Source: Fuerstiella sp041398845 (GTDB taxonomy: Bacteria; Planctomycetota; Planctomycetia; Planctomycetales; Planctomycetaceae). Taken from it: a DNA stretch of 64,000 nt. Every line of letters begins with the position of its first letter. The stretch's first letter is position 1. Of the stretch, positions 35,614 to 45,117 are shown in pieces. The stretch spans positions 161,959 to 225,958 of the forward strand of contig JAWKTZ010000013.1 of assembly GCA_041398845.1 (NCBI GenBank), in the 5' to 3' direction. A model generated the notes under the pieces. The model was given only the letters and a program-made list of their open reading frames with translations, did no database searches and had not been told where the DNA came from. A program made the position numbers and the translations under genes.

Positions 35614-37956
35614 ATGTTCGATCGCGAACGATTTCGAAACGACGTACTCGCACTGGGGCTGCTGGCCCTGGTGGCGTTCGTTGGCTTGAGTTTTCTGAGC
35701 TACGATCCGGCGGATCCCCCGTCAGATCTTGTGTTTCCGGCCCGAAAAACTCCAATCAACATCTGCGGTACCACCGGGGCCACGATTGCGTTCTACGGTC
35801 GGCAGTTGCTGGGAGCCGGCGTGTGGATCGTGATGGCTGCAATGATTTCATGGGACGCCGCTCTGTTTTCCCGACATGCTCCGAAACGCAACGGCCTGAT
35901 GCTGGCGGGCACACTGCTGCTGATCGTGTCCGGCTGCGCGGCTCTGCAGTTGGGACTGCCTCGAATTGCTTCCGGTTCCATGTACGGTACCGGTGGTGTG
36001 ATCGGCGCGTGGACTGGTTTGGCTTTGAACCGGGGATTTTCGTCGGCCGGCGTCTTTATTCTGCTCACATGCGGACTGATTTCCGGATGGATGCTGTCGC
36101 CCCTGTGGTCGGTCAGCGGTCCCGGCTTCCGACTGGCTTCGCTGCCGTTCGCCATCGTTGGCGGTCTCGGAACGGTCGCAGGCGCTCTGAAACCTGCTCC
36201 TCGACCGACGGCCACTCTGAACGCAGCCGTGAATGATGACGATCACGAACCGGACGATGAGCTGGACGAGTCCTATCGGACCCTGCCCATCAACATGCCA
36301 TCGCCGGTGCCAACGGTTGTTACTGTTGCGGACGACGACGAGGACGACGAGGACTATGAAGAGGAAGAAGCTGAGGTTCCGGCGCGAGGTGGAAAGTTCC
36401 GGGTCAATCCGCCGGTGGCCCTGACACTGCATACCGAACCCGTTCCGATGCGGCAGGAATACAATCTGCCGTCTCTGGATCTTCTGGACGAACCGGAAGA
36501 GTTCCCCTATGAGACGCTGGCCAGGAAAGCTCGGCTGGCGGCCGCAACTCTGGAAAAGACGTTCAAGCAGTTCAATCTGAACATCACGGTGGCCGAGGTC
36601 GACACCGGCCCCACGGTAACTCAGTTCGAACTGGATCTGGAACCCGGTCTGCGTCTGAACAAAGTCACTTCGCTGGAAGACGATCTGGCGATTGCTCTGC
36701 GAGTCCCTGCTGTGCGAGTGGTGGCTCCGATTCCCGGAAAGAATACCGTGGGCGTGGAAGTGCCCAATGAAAAGCAGGTCACGGTGCGGCTGAAGGAACT
36801 GATTCAATCCACCGGGGCGCGAACGGACGACATGAAGATACCGCTGTTCTTTGGAAAGGATGTCAGCGGTCAGGCTCTCGCCGTGGACCTTGCCAAAATG
36901 CCTCACCTGCTGATCGCCGGTCGCACGGGAACGGGAAAGAGCGTGTGCTTGAACACGTTGATTCTGTCAATCCTGATGACTCGGACTCCGGACGATGTCA
37001 AGATGCTGATGATCGACCCCAAAATGGTGGAACTCAGTCCTTACAAGACGTTGCCGCATCTGATGCACCCGGTGATCACGGACATGAAGAAGGCGGAAGC
37101 CGTACTGGCATGGGCGGTCGACAAAATGGAAGAACGTTATGACCTGCTGTCTCAGGTCGGAGTCCGTCATCTGGAGAGTTACAACAAGATGGATCGAGCG
37201 TCTCGGCTGGCCAAAATGGGACTCAGTGAACTGCATGAGGAAGCTCAGAGCATTCCGGACAAGATGCCTTACATTGTGATCATCGCAGACGAAATGGCTG
37301 ACCTGATGATGACCAGCGGAAAGGATGTGGAAGCTCACATCATTCGGCTGGCTCAGAAGTCACGAGCCGTCGGAATTCACCTTGTTCTGGCAACTCAGAA
37401 GCCGACCGTCGATGTCATCACCGGTCTGATCAAATCCAACCTGCCGGCCCGCGTTTCGTTTCAGGTGGCCAGCAAGATGGACAGTCGAGTCGTGCTGGAC
37501 GAAAGCGGAGCGGAACGTCTGATGGGCTGCGGCGACATGCTGTATCTGGCTCCGGGCACCAGCAATTTAACGCGAGCTCAGGGGACGTACGTCAGTGACG
37601 ACGAGATCAACGAAGTGATTGATTTCTTTAGTGATGTCGAACCGGAATACAGCGACGAACTGCAGAAAGTTGTGGCCAGAAGTGCGGCGGCAGCGTCCGG
37701 CGACAAGGGCGAAGACAGCGGACCGCGACAGGCCGACGACCTGTACGACGATGCCTGCGATGTTGTGGTCCGAGAAGGTCGGGGAAGCTGTTCACTGCTG
37801 CAAAGGTGCCTGGGAATCGGCTACGGACGAGCATCCCGGATGATTGACTGGATGGCGGAAGACGGCATCGTGGGTGAACACAACGGAGCGAACGCTCGCG
37901 AAGTGCTGTATACGGTGGACGAATGGGAAGCGGAAAAAGCTCAGCGATCCGGGTAA
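35614..37956 (+). CDS. ftsK: DNA translocase FtsK/SpoIIIE
   Basis: A 780-residue septal DNA pump. The N-terminus has about four membrane helices (LGLLALVAFVGLSFLSY; LLGAGVWIVMAAMIS; LMLAGTLLLIVSGCAALQLG; FILLTCGLISGWMLS). A short acidic linker follows (DDDEDDEDYEEEEAE), much shorter than the E. coli linker. The RecA-like motor has FtsK-alpha/beta features and Walker A AGRTGTGKSVCLN at about 433-445, with LMIDPKMVELSPY and IVIIADEMADLMM. The C-terminal gamma winged-helix domain is present (GRGSCSLLQRCLGIGYGRAS). It should handle chromosome dimer resolution and segregation. Planctomycetes lack FtsZ, so its location during budding division is an open point. Confidence 0.95.
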   Translation: MFDRERFRNDVLALGLLALVAFVGLSFLSYDPADPPSDLVFPARKTPINICGTTGATIAFYGRQLLGAGVWIVMAAMISWDAALFSRHAPKRNGLMLAGTLLLIVSGCAALQLGLPRIASGSMYGTGGVIGAWTGLALNRGFSSAGVFILLTCGLISGWMLSPLWSVSGPGFRLASLPFAIVGGLGTVAGALKPAPRPTATLNAAVNDDDHEPDDELDESYRTLPINMPSPVPTVVTVADDDEDDEDYEEEEAEVPARGGKFRVNPPVALTLHTEPVPMRQEYNLPSLDLLDEPEEFPYETLARKARLAAATLEKTFKQFNLNITVAEVDTGPTVTQFELDLEPGLRLNKVTSLEDDLAIALRVPAVRVVAPIPGKNTVGVEVPNEKQVTVRLKELIQSTGARTDDMKIPLFFGKDVSGQALAVDLAKMPHLLIAGRTGTGKSVCLNTLILSILMTRTPDDVKMLMIDPKMVELSPYKTLPHLMHPVITDMKKAEAVLAWAVDKMEERYDLLSQVGVRHLESYNKMDRASRLAKMGLSELHEEAQSIPDKMPYIVIIADEMADLMMTSGKDVEAHIIRLAQKSRAVGIHLVLATQKPTVDVITGLIKSNLPARVSFQVASKMDSRVVLDESGAERLMGCGDMLYLAPGTSNLTRAQGTYVSDDEINEVIDFFSDVEPEYSDELQKVVARSAAAASGDKGEDSGPRQADDLYDDACDVVVREGRGSCSLLQRCLGIGYGRASRMIDWMAEDGIVGEHNGANAREVLYTVDEWEAEKAQRSG

Positions 37957-38192
37957 GCAGACTTCACAGAAAGACTTCAGATTGTCAGATGCAGCCGCAG
38001 ATTTGCCGCACAGAGCCCGACGCAGCGGCAGTTGTTGCCGGAGTCATCCCGGGTCACGGAAGAGTTCTGTCGGCATACGGCAAAACTGACCGTGACTCGT
38101 CTGCACGGACGACTGCGATCGTGGTAAACCATGCGGCACTCCGGATTGCCTTCGGGCTCGGACAATCGACTCTGAACCCTGGATCTTCGACC

Positions 38193-39842
38193 ATGTTTCG
38201 AACCATTCTGCTCGCCATTCTGACAACCACTTCGGCTTCCTTCGCCCAGGCTCAGGACCAGCAATTTCCGTACAAGGCCAAAGTGGTTGTCGCGGAAGTG
38301 TATGCTCGCAGCGGCGGCGGCGACGCCTTCTATCCGACTCAGAAGCTGACTCAGGATTCTGTAGTGACCGTTCGGCGTCACGACGCTGGGGGCTGGTACA
38401 TGATTGATCCGCCGGACGGCAGCTTTAGCTGGATTCCGACCAGGTACGTGCGTCGAACCGCTGGTGACGAAGGTGAGGTGCTGGAAAACAACGCCGTCGT
38501 GTTTGTGGGCAGTTCCTTCGGTGACGAAACAAGCGTCTGGCAAAGACGCATGACGTCCGGGGAGATCGTGACGATTCTTGCGGAACGTGATGTCGACACG
38601 GTGTCCGGTTCAAAACGCATGTACAAGATCGCTCCGCCTCAGCGTGAATACCGCTGGGTCCCGGGAACGGCCGTGCTGCCGGTCAGCGATGCCGATCGAG
38701 CTCGACATGATCGCAATCCGTACAACGTGCCGTCGCAGATTGTCCGCCAACGTCAGCAACGCATGGAAACTCAGCCGACGGACGTTCCGAGCGTCGTGGC
38801 CGCACCGGCTGAACGATCGACGGAATCCGCGTTTTCTCCCAGCCATCAGTTAAGAAGACTGAAGCAGATTCGCGAAGAACAGCGTGAGCTGCAGGCACTG
38901 GATCAGCGGTTCCGCGACATGATTCTTGCTTCGCCCACCGAATGGAAACTGAAGGAGATCGAACAGGAATATCAGCAGCTTCAGGACAAGGTCACTCATC
39001 AGCCCATCGCGGGACAGATCGATCTGCGTTATCCTGCCATTCGCCGCTACGAACAGCGCAAGGCGGAATTCGATGATCTGGAACGCATCACATCGCAGAC
39101 AGAAAAAGTCGACGCTGAACTGATGGCAAAGCAATACAGCGTAGACGGGTCTCAGTTGGCCGCCGGACAAATGTCGGGCGCCCAGATGCTGGCCAACGGC
39201 TCGATGATGAACGGGCAGCCCATGATGCTGGATCAGTTTGGCCAGCCGATTGGACCGATGAATGTGGCCGGCGGAGCGTTTCCACCGGGTGCGATTCCAC
39301 CTGAACCTGCCGGAAGCAGCTTCAACCCGAACATCATGAGCGGGCCGATGTTGAACGGGTCACTTCTGAGTGGAAGCCCGCTGAACATTCCGGGCATGCA
39401 GCCGTCGGCAGACACGTGGTCGTCGATCTCGGAGTCGATGGTTTCAGGAGCGTCGGCTTCCGGCGGCCTGACTCTGCCACACAGCCAATCCACTCCCGTA
39501 CCCCAGCCGGACGCCAATTTTGCTCTGGGCAACGGCAGCACGATCAATCGCGACTATCCGGCTTCGATGTCGTCCGTGAACGGAGTTGCGTCGACGAATG
39601 CGAGCCGGAATGCGTACATCGGAGCGGGCTATCTGCAGCGTGACGTGAGCAACGGCGAAGATCGCTACGTGCTGATTTCTCCGACTGGAAAGGTGCTGGC
39701 TCAGGTTCAGCCGGAAGGCGAGTTGAACCTTGAGCAACACATCGGGCAATCGGTGGGCGTGCGAGGTTCACGACACTTCGACAGCCAGGCTCAGACCGAC
39801 CGCATCCACGCCACCAGCCTCGAACCGGTGCAGCTTCGGTAG
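38193..39842 (+). CDS. Secreted protein with SH3-like domains and Met/Gly/Pro-rich C-terminus
   Basis: A 549-residue protein. ATG 38193 begins a signal peptide (FRTILLAILTTTSASFAQAQ). Two bacterial SH3-like modules follow: about residues 28-90 (KAKVVVAEVYARSGGGDAFY ... SWIPTRYVRR) and 98-165 (AVVFVGSSFGDETSVWQRRM ... YRWVPGTAVLP). A coiled-coil-like stretch comes at about 215-300, then a low-complexity tail rich in Met, Gly, Ser and Pro, and a final ordered block (AYIGAGYLQRDVSNGEDRYV ... GQSVGVRG). Cell-envelope binding is likely; the exact role is unknown. Confidence 0.75.
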   Translation: MFRTILLAILTTTSASFAQAQDQQFPYKAKVVVAEVYARSGGGDAFYPTQKLTQDSVVTVRRHDAGGWYMIDPPDGSFSWIPTRYVRRTAGDEGEVLENNAVVFVGSSFGDETSVWQRRMTSGEIVTILAERDVDTVSGSKRMYKIAPPQREYRWVPGTAVLPVSDADRARHDRNPYNVPSQIVRQRQQRMETQPTDVPSVVAAPAERSTESAFSPSHQLRRLKQIREEQRELQALDQRFRDMILASPTEWKLKEIEQEYQQLQDKVTHQPIAGQIDLRYPAIRRYEQRKAEFDDLERITSQTEKVDAELMAKQYSVDGSQLAAGQMSGAQMLANGSMMNGQPMMLDQFGQPIGPMNVAGGAFPPGAIPPEPAGSSFNPNIMSGPMLNGSLLSGSPLNIPGMQPSADTWSSISESMVSGASASGGLTLPHSQSTPVPQPDANFALGNGSTINRDYPASMSSVNGVASTNASRNAYIGAGYLQRDVSNGEDRYVLISPTGKVLAQVQPEGELNLEQHIGQSVGVRGSRHFDSQAQTDRIHATSLEPVQLR

Positions 39843-39853
39843 AGGCGAACGGA

Positions 39854-40285
39854 TTACGGTAGCTGACAGGTGTGGAACCAGTAGTGCTGAGTACTTTCGA
39901 CGACGGCGAAGAATTCCTTCACGTCCACGGGTTTCACGATGTAACTGTTGCCTCCCAGACGGTACGCGTCGAGCACGTCGCCGGCATCGGCAGACGTGCT
40001 GAGCACAATCACGGGAATGCCGGTCAGTTCAGAGTCTGCTTTCAATTCATCCAGCACCTGGCGGCCGTCTTTGCGAGGCAGATTGAGGTCCAGGAAGATC
40101 AGGTCGGGGCGAGGACATTCGGAAAAGGGAGGTTCGCGACGCAGCATGGCCATCGCTTCCACTCCATCCTTCGCATGTTGCACGTTAGTGGGATAACTGC
40201 TCTCTGCCAGTGCTCGCAGAGCCAGATGGGCATCGGACGGACTGTCTTCGATCAACAGAATTTCGCGATTTAACGATTGAATCAT
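39854..40285 (-). CDS. Single-domain response regulator (Rcp1-like)
   Basis: A 143-residue CheY-like receiver with no output domain. The acidic pocket is in LLIEDSPSDAHLAL, the phosphoacceptor Asp is in LIFLDLNLPRKDG, the switch Thr/Ser is in VIVLSTSAD, and the conserved Lys is in SYIVKPVD. GGAGGG lies five bases before ATG 40285. It starts 12 bases after the stop of the histidine kinase on the same strand, so the two form a cognate pair. This receiver type is the usual partner of phytochrome- and ethylene-receptor-like kinases. Confidence 0.92.
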   Translation of the reverse strand: MIQSLNREILLIEDSPSDAHLALRALAESSYPTNVQHAKDGVEAMAMLRREPPFSECPRPDLIFLDLNLPRKDGRQVLDELKADSELTGIPVIVLSTSADAGDVLDAYRLGGNSYIVKPVDVKEFFAVVESTQHYWFHTCQLP

Positions 40286-40297
40286 CGATCCCTCCGA

Positions 40298-41752
40298 TCA
40301 GCGATCTGATGACTCTGTCCGCAGCGGTGGTTGCTTTGGCAAAGTCATTTCCAGTGTGGAACCCTGTGGCGGTGTCTGCATTGAATGATCGGGATGTTGT
40401 GGATCGTCGTGGTAAATCAATCTCAGGCGACCTCCGTGACGTTCAACAATCCGCCGACAGACAGCCAACCCGATTCCCGTGCCGGGATACTCCGTACGAG
40501 TATGCAGGCGTTTGAATATGATAAACACCTGTTCTGAAAATTCCTGCGGAATTCCGATCCCATTGTCAGAAATGTAGACCTTCCATGAATCAGCGGTTTC
40601 CACTGAACGGATGTTAACTTCCGGGACGTTGTCTTGGCGGTATTTGATGGCGTTTCCAACCAGATTCTGAAACAGGCGAATCATCTGGCCTTCGTCCGCA
40701 AGCACATCCGGCAGTTCGCCGATGTGAATGATGGCCCCACTTTCCTGAATGGCCGACTGCAGCAGTGCCAGCCCTTCGTCCACAGCTCGACGCAATGGAA
40801 ACAACTGAAATGAATCCCCGCGACGACTGATCCGGGAATATTCCAGCAGGTCGCTGATCAGCCGCTGCATCCGCTTGCCACCCTCAACAATAGTGGTCAG
40901 ATACATGCGACCGTTGTCATCCAGAACGTTCTGGTATTCCATTTCCAGCAACTGACAGAATCCCACAACGGTTCTCAGCGGTTCCTGCAGGTCGTGAGAT
41001 GCGACATACGCAAACTGTTCCAGTTCCTGATTGCTGTGCTGGAGTTCCGTGTGCAGGGACTCCAGTTCCGTCACCTTGGCGGCCAGACGACTTTCCGCCA
41101 GTTTCAGGTTCGTGATGTCCCGCGACAGTCCAAACGTGCCGATGATGTTCTGACTGGTGTCTCTTAAAGGCATCTTGGTTGACAGCACCCAGTGATCGTG
41201 TCCGTCGGGCCAGTGTTCGTGTTCTTCCTTGTTGATGATCGGTTCACCGGACTGCATGATGAACAGTTCATCAGCGCGATAAACGTCGGCTTCGTCTTTG
41301 GGAAAAAAATCGTGATCACAGCGGCCGACCACTTCGTCCGGTGATCTCACCTGAAACAGTTCCGCCGTGCTTTGGTTGCAGCGAATAAACCGCGATTCGC
41401 GATCCTTGAAATAGATGGCGTCCGGCATGTTGTCGACCAGAGCGGCCAGCAGATGCTGCTCCAGCGACAGTTGTTCCTGAGTTGCCTCAAGCGACTGCCG
41501 GGTTTCTGCCAGAGACCTCTGAAATGGTCGATGTCGCAGCAGAAAGAACAGGCCGCCAGCCGCCACAACCAGCACAAAGGCCGACGCCAGCCCGGTCAGT
41601 ACGGTGCTCAGAACAAACGGCTGGTCCTTGTGCCAGAACACCACAAAGTGCAGCATGCCGCACACGCCCAACAGCACCGCAAACGCCCGCAGAACTCGAC
41701 GATGCAGCACATCTGACGGAGACCACATCAGAAACAGAGCGATGATGGTCAT
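40298..41752 (-). CDS. Sensor histidine kinase with ethylene-receptor-like membrane domain and PAS domain
   Basis: At least 484 residues. From ATG 41752 the protein begins inside the first of three membrane helices. The second contains LLGVCGMLHFVVFW, matching the Cys-x3-His copper/ethylene site of ETR1. The frame remains open upstream to 41851 and encodes LADLVTFGS before that Met, with an Asp where ETR1 has Asp25, so the true start is probably a non-ATG codon such as ATT 41827. A PAS domain follows (about 105-230, NMPDAIYFKDRESRFIRCNQ), then a coiled coil. A HisKA helix has YVASHDLQEPLRTVVGF (phospho-His), and HATPase_c has NLVGNAIKYR, DNGIGIP and GTGIGLAVCRRIV. It is paired with the receiver 39854-40285. 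Confidence 0.85.
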   Translation of the reverse strand: MTIIALFLMWSPSDVLHRRVLRAFAVLLGVCGMLHFVVFWHKDQPFVLSTVLTGLASAFVLVVAAGGLFFLLRHRPFQRSLAETRQSLEATQEQLSLEQHLLAALVDNMPDAIYFKDRESRFIRCNQSTAELFQVRSPDEVVGRCDHDFFPKDEADVYRADELFIMQSGEPIINKEEHEHWPDGHDHWVLSTKMPLRDTSQNIIGTFGLSRDITNLKLAESRLAAKVTELESLHTELQHSNQELEQFAYVASHDLQEPLRTVVGFCQLLEMEYQNVLDDNGRMYLTTIVEGGKRMQRLISDLLEYSRISRRGDSFQLFPLRRAVDEGLALLQSAIQESGAIIHIGELPDVLADEGQMIRLFQNLVGNAIKYRQDNVPEVNIRSVETADSWKVYISDNGIGIPQEFSEQVFIIFKRLHTRTEYPGTGIGLAVCRRIVERHGGRLRLIYHDDPQHPDHSMQTPPQGSTLEMTLPKQPPLRTESSDR

Positions 41753-42024
41753 CGAACCAAACGTGACAAGGTCCGCCAGCCCGCTCAGCCAGTCATTCCC
41801 GACCGCGATCAGAGAGAAGTTTCGAATGTCTGCGATCCCCGTTGTCGTGAGTCACCAGGTTGAGGGCCGATGGTCCCGTTGAGGTGATTCCTCAGGCCGG
41901 AGATTGTGCCGGAATCGCCGTGGTGTGACAAGGACCCGGTTTCGAGGCGACGCCGTTGTTCAAACGTTCACGACTGATGTAAGCTGCTGGCTGTGTCGTT
42001 TCTGTTCTTCATAAAGAAATCGCT

Positions 42025-43131
42025 ATGTCGCTTGCTGCAGAATGTCGCCGAAATCTCACTCACTTCTGTCATGCGCTGATTGATCAATCGGCTGCTCGGA
42101 TCATTGTGGAACCTCAGGAACGCGACTCCGGGTTCTGGTTTGGCGGAGGCAACATGGCCCAGTCTGCGGACGGTCGTCTCTACGTTGTCGGGCGGTATCG
42201 CAATGCCGGCGATTCGCGCACGGGTATCGCGGCGGGAACACGAGGTCTGGAGTTGGCGATTTTTCGTTCGGATGACAAAGGGGCCACCTTCGAAAAATGC
42301 TGTTCATGGGACAAGGCTGCGTTGAACAGTCCGTCCGGCGATGTGTTGTCGATCGAAGGCAGTTGTCTGAGGTTCACATCCGACGGTGTCGAACTGTTTG
42401 TCTCGACCGAAAAGCTGGGAGTTCCGTATCCGGAACCCGTCACTGACTTTCTGAAACCGGGAGCGGGAGTCTGGACCATCGATGTGATTCGGGCCGCAAG
42501 GATCGAAGAGCTTCGGTCGGCAACAGTGGACGCGGCCTTCCGCAGTGATTGCCCTGAACACCTGCATGTCAAGGATCCGTTCTTCTGGCCTACCGCAACG
42601 GGCGATCGACTGGGCTTTTGCAGTCATCCGTTTGGCTGGTCCAGTTCCAACACGGGCGTGGCCGACATCCCGTCCGCAGGTACTCTGGTTGACAACGTTC
42701 AGCACGGAGTGTTTCCGCGAGGCACCACATGGGATGTCGCCATGACGCGCGGAACCGGCGTGCTGCCGATTCCCGCCGTGGGGCCATTCACCAACGCTGA
42801 CTATAAGCTGCTGTTTTATTGCGGAGGCGAATGTCTGCGGCCGCTGGATGAACACGGAACAGCCGTCAGGCGTCCCCGAGGCTATAGCTGTGAAGAAATC
42901 GGGGGAGCGGCGGTGATCATCAACGACAATATCGCTGCCGCAGAACGACTGTCCAACCTGCTGCCCATGTTCATCAGCCCCACCGGAACCGGCTGCAGTC
43001 GTTATGTTGACGTGCTGGTCACCAACGATGGCTATTACGCGACATGGCAGCAGTCCCAGCCGGACCTGAGTCAGCCTCTGGTGATGAACTTCGTGAGCAC
43101 CGCGCGAGCTGTGGAAATCCTGTCAGCGTGA
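42025..43131 (+). CDS. Beta-propeller (sialidase/glycosidase-like) protein, function unknown
   Basis: A 368-residue protein without signal peptide. Repeated segments suggest a five- or six-bladed propeller: GGGNMAQSADGRLYVVGRYR, LELAIFRSDDKGATFEKCCS (an Asp-box-like S-D-x-G-x-T-F), HVKDPFFWPTATGDRLGF and RYVDVLVTNDGYYATWQQ. These resemble exo-sialidase or GH43/GH130-like folds. Catalytic residues cannot be assigned. It stands alone between the kinase and the TlpA-like lipoprotein. Confidence 0.5.
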   Translation: MSLAAECRRNLTHFCHALIDQSAARIIVEPQERDSGFWFGGGNMAQSADGRLYVVGRYRNAGDSRTGIAAGTRGLELAIFRSDDKGATFEKCCSWDKAALNSPSGDVLSIEGSCLRFTSDGVELFVSTEKLGVPYPEPVTDFLKPGAGVWTIDVIRAARIEELRSATVDAAFRSDCPEHLHVKDPFFWPTATGDRLGFCSHPFGWSSSNTGVADIPSAGTLVDNVQHGVFPRGTTWDVAMTRGTGVLPIPAVGPFTNADYKLLFYCGGECLRPLDEHGTAVRRPRGYSCEEIGGAAVIINDNIAAAERLSNLLPMFISPTGTGCSRYVDVLVTNDGYYATWQQSQPDLSQPLVMNFVSTARAVEILSA

Positions 43132-43308
43132 CGCGGGCGATTGACTTCACGGCCGCCGAAAACTTTTTTGAAAAGCTCTGCAATTGACGAAACGCTTCAT
43201 TGCCAGACGAATTGCGGGTAGGATGGACGGCGTGAATGTCCCGCGTCCTGTCGCTTTGTCCCGAGTGCCGTGTCCGCTGTTTCCGTCACCTGTTGAAAAG
43301 GATTTGCC

Positions 43309-44748
43309 ATGAAATTGCTCAGAACCACACCGTTTTGGCTCGTACTGCTCTGCTTTTTCAACGGGTGCGCTGATTCAGCGCCGTCGCCGACCACGACGGA
43401 TGCCGATGCCGACGCTGCGATGTCAGAACCAGCTCTGGAATTGACTCCGGATGCGGACACGGTCTCCGCGGAATCCCCCGAGGCACCTCAGACAACGCCA
43501 CCGGAGGAATCGACCTCGCCCGCCAATCCATCGTCACTCGCAATTGGAGACACAGCACCACCAATTCAGGCGTTGCAGTTTGTCAAAGGCGAAGCGGTTG
43601 ACGAACTGAAAGATGGTCAGGTCTACGTTGTGGAATTCTGGGCGACATGGTGCGGCCCCTGCATTCGCACCATGCCACATCTGGCCGGATTGCAGATGGA
43701 ATACGGCGACAAGGTCAAGTTCATCGGAATCACTCGGGAAAAGGAACCCGTCGTGCAGGGGTTCCTTGAACGCGAACAATCGGAAGGGCGAACATGGAAC
43801 GAAGTGATCACGTATGCGATGGCACTGGACACGAACGATGAAATGAATCGCAGTTACATGCAGGCCGCCGGACAATCGGGTATCCCCTGTGCCTTCATCG
43901 TCGGCCGTGACAAAAAGGTGGAATGGATTGGCCACCCGGCCACGATGGATTCGCCGCTGCAGCAGATCGTCGAAGGAACCTATGACCGGGAGGCCGCGAT
44001 GATTGCTCTGGAAGCTGAGAAGAAAGCCACGGCCGCTCGTCGGCAGATTTCGACATGGCTGCAGAAAGGCGAGTTTGACAAAGCGGTCGGTGCGATCGAC
44101 AAACTGCTCGAAGACGACCCCGAGTCCGCAACGATGCACTTCATGAAGGCTCAGGTTCTGGGACTTGCGGGCCGCAGTGAAGATTCCGGCAAAGCCTACG
44201 CAGCAGCCGTTGAGAGCGGCTGGGAGAATGCTCAGGTCCTGAACGCGATCGCCTGGAAACTGGCGACAGCAACCGAATCACCGGATCTGGACGTGGCTTT
44301 GAAAGCCGCTCGACGAGCTTCGGAACTGACCGGGGACGCCGACGGAGCCACTCTGGATACAGTGGCTCGAGTCTACTTTGAACAGGGCAACGTTGAGGAA
44401 GCCCTGTCATGGCAGAAAAAAGCCGTCGCCGCCGCCCCCGATCACAAAGACCTCCAGTCCGCTCTAAATCGCTACGAAGACGCCGCTGCGGCAGCAGCAA
44501 CAGCAACAACAACAGCAGACGAGAAGCCAGCGGAAGGAAAGCCAGCGGAAGAAAAGCCAGCAGAAGAAAAGCCAGCAGACGAGAAGCCAGCAGACGAGAA
44601 GCCAGCAGACGAGAAGCCAGCAGACGAGAAGCCAGCAGACGAGAAGCCAGCAGACGAGAAGCCAGCAGAAGAAAAGCCAGCAGAAGAAAAGCCAGCAGAC
44701 GAGAAGCCAGCGGAAGAAAAGCCAGCGGAAGAACCAAAAGTTGAATAG
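43309..44748 (+). CDS. TlpA/ResA-like thioredoxin lipoprotein with TPR region and EKPAD repeat tail
   Basis: A 479-residue predicted lipoprotein. AAAGGA precedes ATG 43309, and the signal ends in CFFNGC (Cys 16 as lipidation site). A thioredoxin-like domain covers about residues 75-230, with the active site FWATWCGPCIRTMPHL and the cis-Pro in GIPCAF. TPR-like helices follow (about 240-390, KATAARRQISTWLQKGEFDK ... YFEQGNVEEALSWQKKA). The last 75 residues are a tandem array of EKPAD/EKPAE. It is likely a periplasmic thiol reductase for cytochrome maturation or disulphide control. The repeat tail (44520-44740) is encoded by a 15-base unit and is probably length-variable. Confidence 0.85.
   Translation: MKLLRTTPFWLVLLCFFNGCADSAPSPTTTDADADAAMSEPALELTPDADTVSAESPEAPQTTPPEESTSPANPSSLAIGDTAPPIQALQFVKGEAVDELKDGQVYVVEFWATWCGPCIRTMPHLAGLQMEYGDKVKFIGITREKEPVVQGFLEREQSEGRTWNEVITYAMALDTNDEMNRSYMQAAGQSGIPCAFIVGRDKKVEWIGHPATMDSPLQQIVEGTYDREAAMIALEAEKKATAARRQISTWLQKGEFDKAVGAIDKLLEDDPESATMHFMKAQVLGLAGRSEDSGKAYAAAVESGWENAQVLNAIAWKLATATESPDLDVALKAARRASELTGDADGATLDTVARVYFEQGNVEEALSWQKKAVAAAPDHKDLQSALNRYEDAAAAAATATTTADEKPAEGKPAEEKPAEEKPADEKPADEKPADEKPADEKPADEKPADEKPAEEKPAEEKPADEKPAEEKPAEEPKVE
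44520..44740 (+). repeat. 15-base tandem repeat encoding EKPAD/EKPAE
   Basis: About 14 units of GAGAAGCCAGCAGAC and near variants (GAAAAGCCAGCAGAA, GAAAAGCCAGCGGAA) in the reading frame of the thioredoxin lipoprotein gene. The longest run is seven identical GAGAAGCCAGCAGAC units. The repeat is in frame, so gain or loss of units would change only tail length. Confidence 0.95.
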
Positions 44749-44854
44749 TGTTCAACCTGGAGGCGGTCCGGCAAGTCATGACAAACCCGGCGGGACAGCG
44801 TCACGTTCAATGTTCCGATTGCTCGTCCCGCCTTCTGCGAAAACACGCAATCAC

Positions 44855-44978
44855 CGATTTATCCCGGCAACTCTACCTTCTTTGGTCGATGCGATTCATC
44901 CGTGTTCTCTGTGCTCTCCGTGGTAAAAATGCGATTGTGTTTTTGACCACGGATCACACGGATTTCACGGATAAATCG
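44855..44978. repeat. Palindromic element with CGATTTAT ends
   Basis: Left arm CGATTTAT (44855) and ATCCGTGTTCTCTGTGCTCT followed by CCGTGGT. Right arm GACCACGGATCACACGGATT (44945) and ATAAATCG (44971-44978). It would fold into a long interrupted hairpin. It lies between the lipoprotein gene and the folC-like remnant. Confidence 0.7.
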
Positions 44979-44988
44979 CAGGCAGAGT

Positions 44989-45117
44989 GTGACCGACGAC
45001 GTTCAAATGGCCGATCCGGCCGCCGCGTTCCGGCTGGCTGAATCGAATGTGTCGGATGACGGCATCATCTGCGGCGATGGTTCGATCTTTCTCGCCGCCA
45101 AACTCCGCACACTGTTG
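44989..45117 (+). pseudogene. Possible C-terminal remnant of folylpolyglutamate synthase (folC)
   Basis: The open frame starting VTDDVQMADPAAAFRLAESN and continuing to ICGDGSIFLAAKLRTLL resembles the last 40 residues of FolC (an Ala-rich helix, then a D-x-V/I-x-V/I-C-G-S-hydrophobic-A strand and helix). Nothing upstream encodes the rest of the enzyme, and the frame then continues into unrelated sequence up to the thioesterase start. It is interpreted as a leftover 3' end of a deleted gene. Identification rests on a short segment. Confidence 0.35.

Noticed and set aside
35178..36236. A 352-codon plus-strand frame running from the intergenic region into ftsK
   Set aside because: Most of it overlaps ftsK in another frame and the composition is not protein-like.
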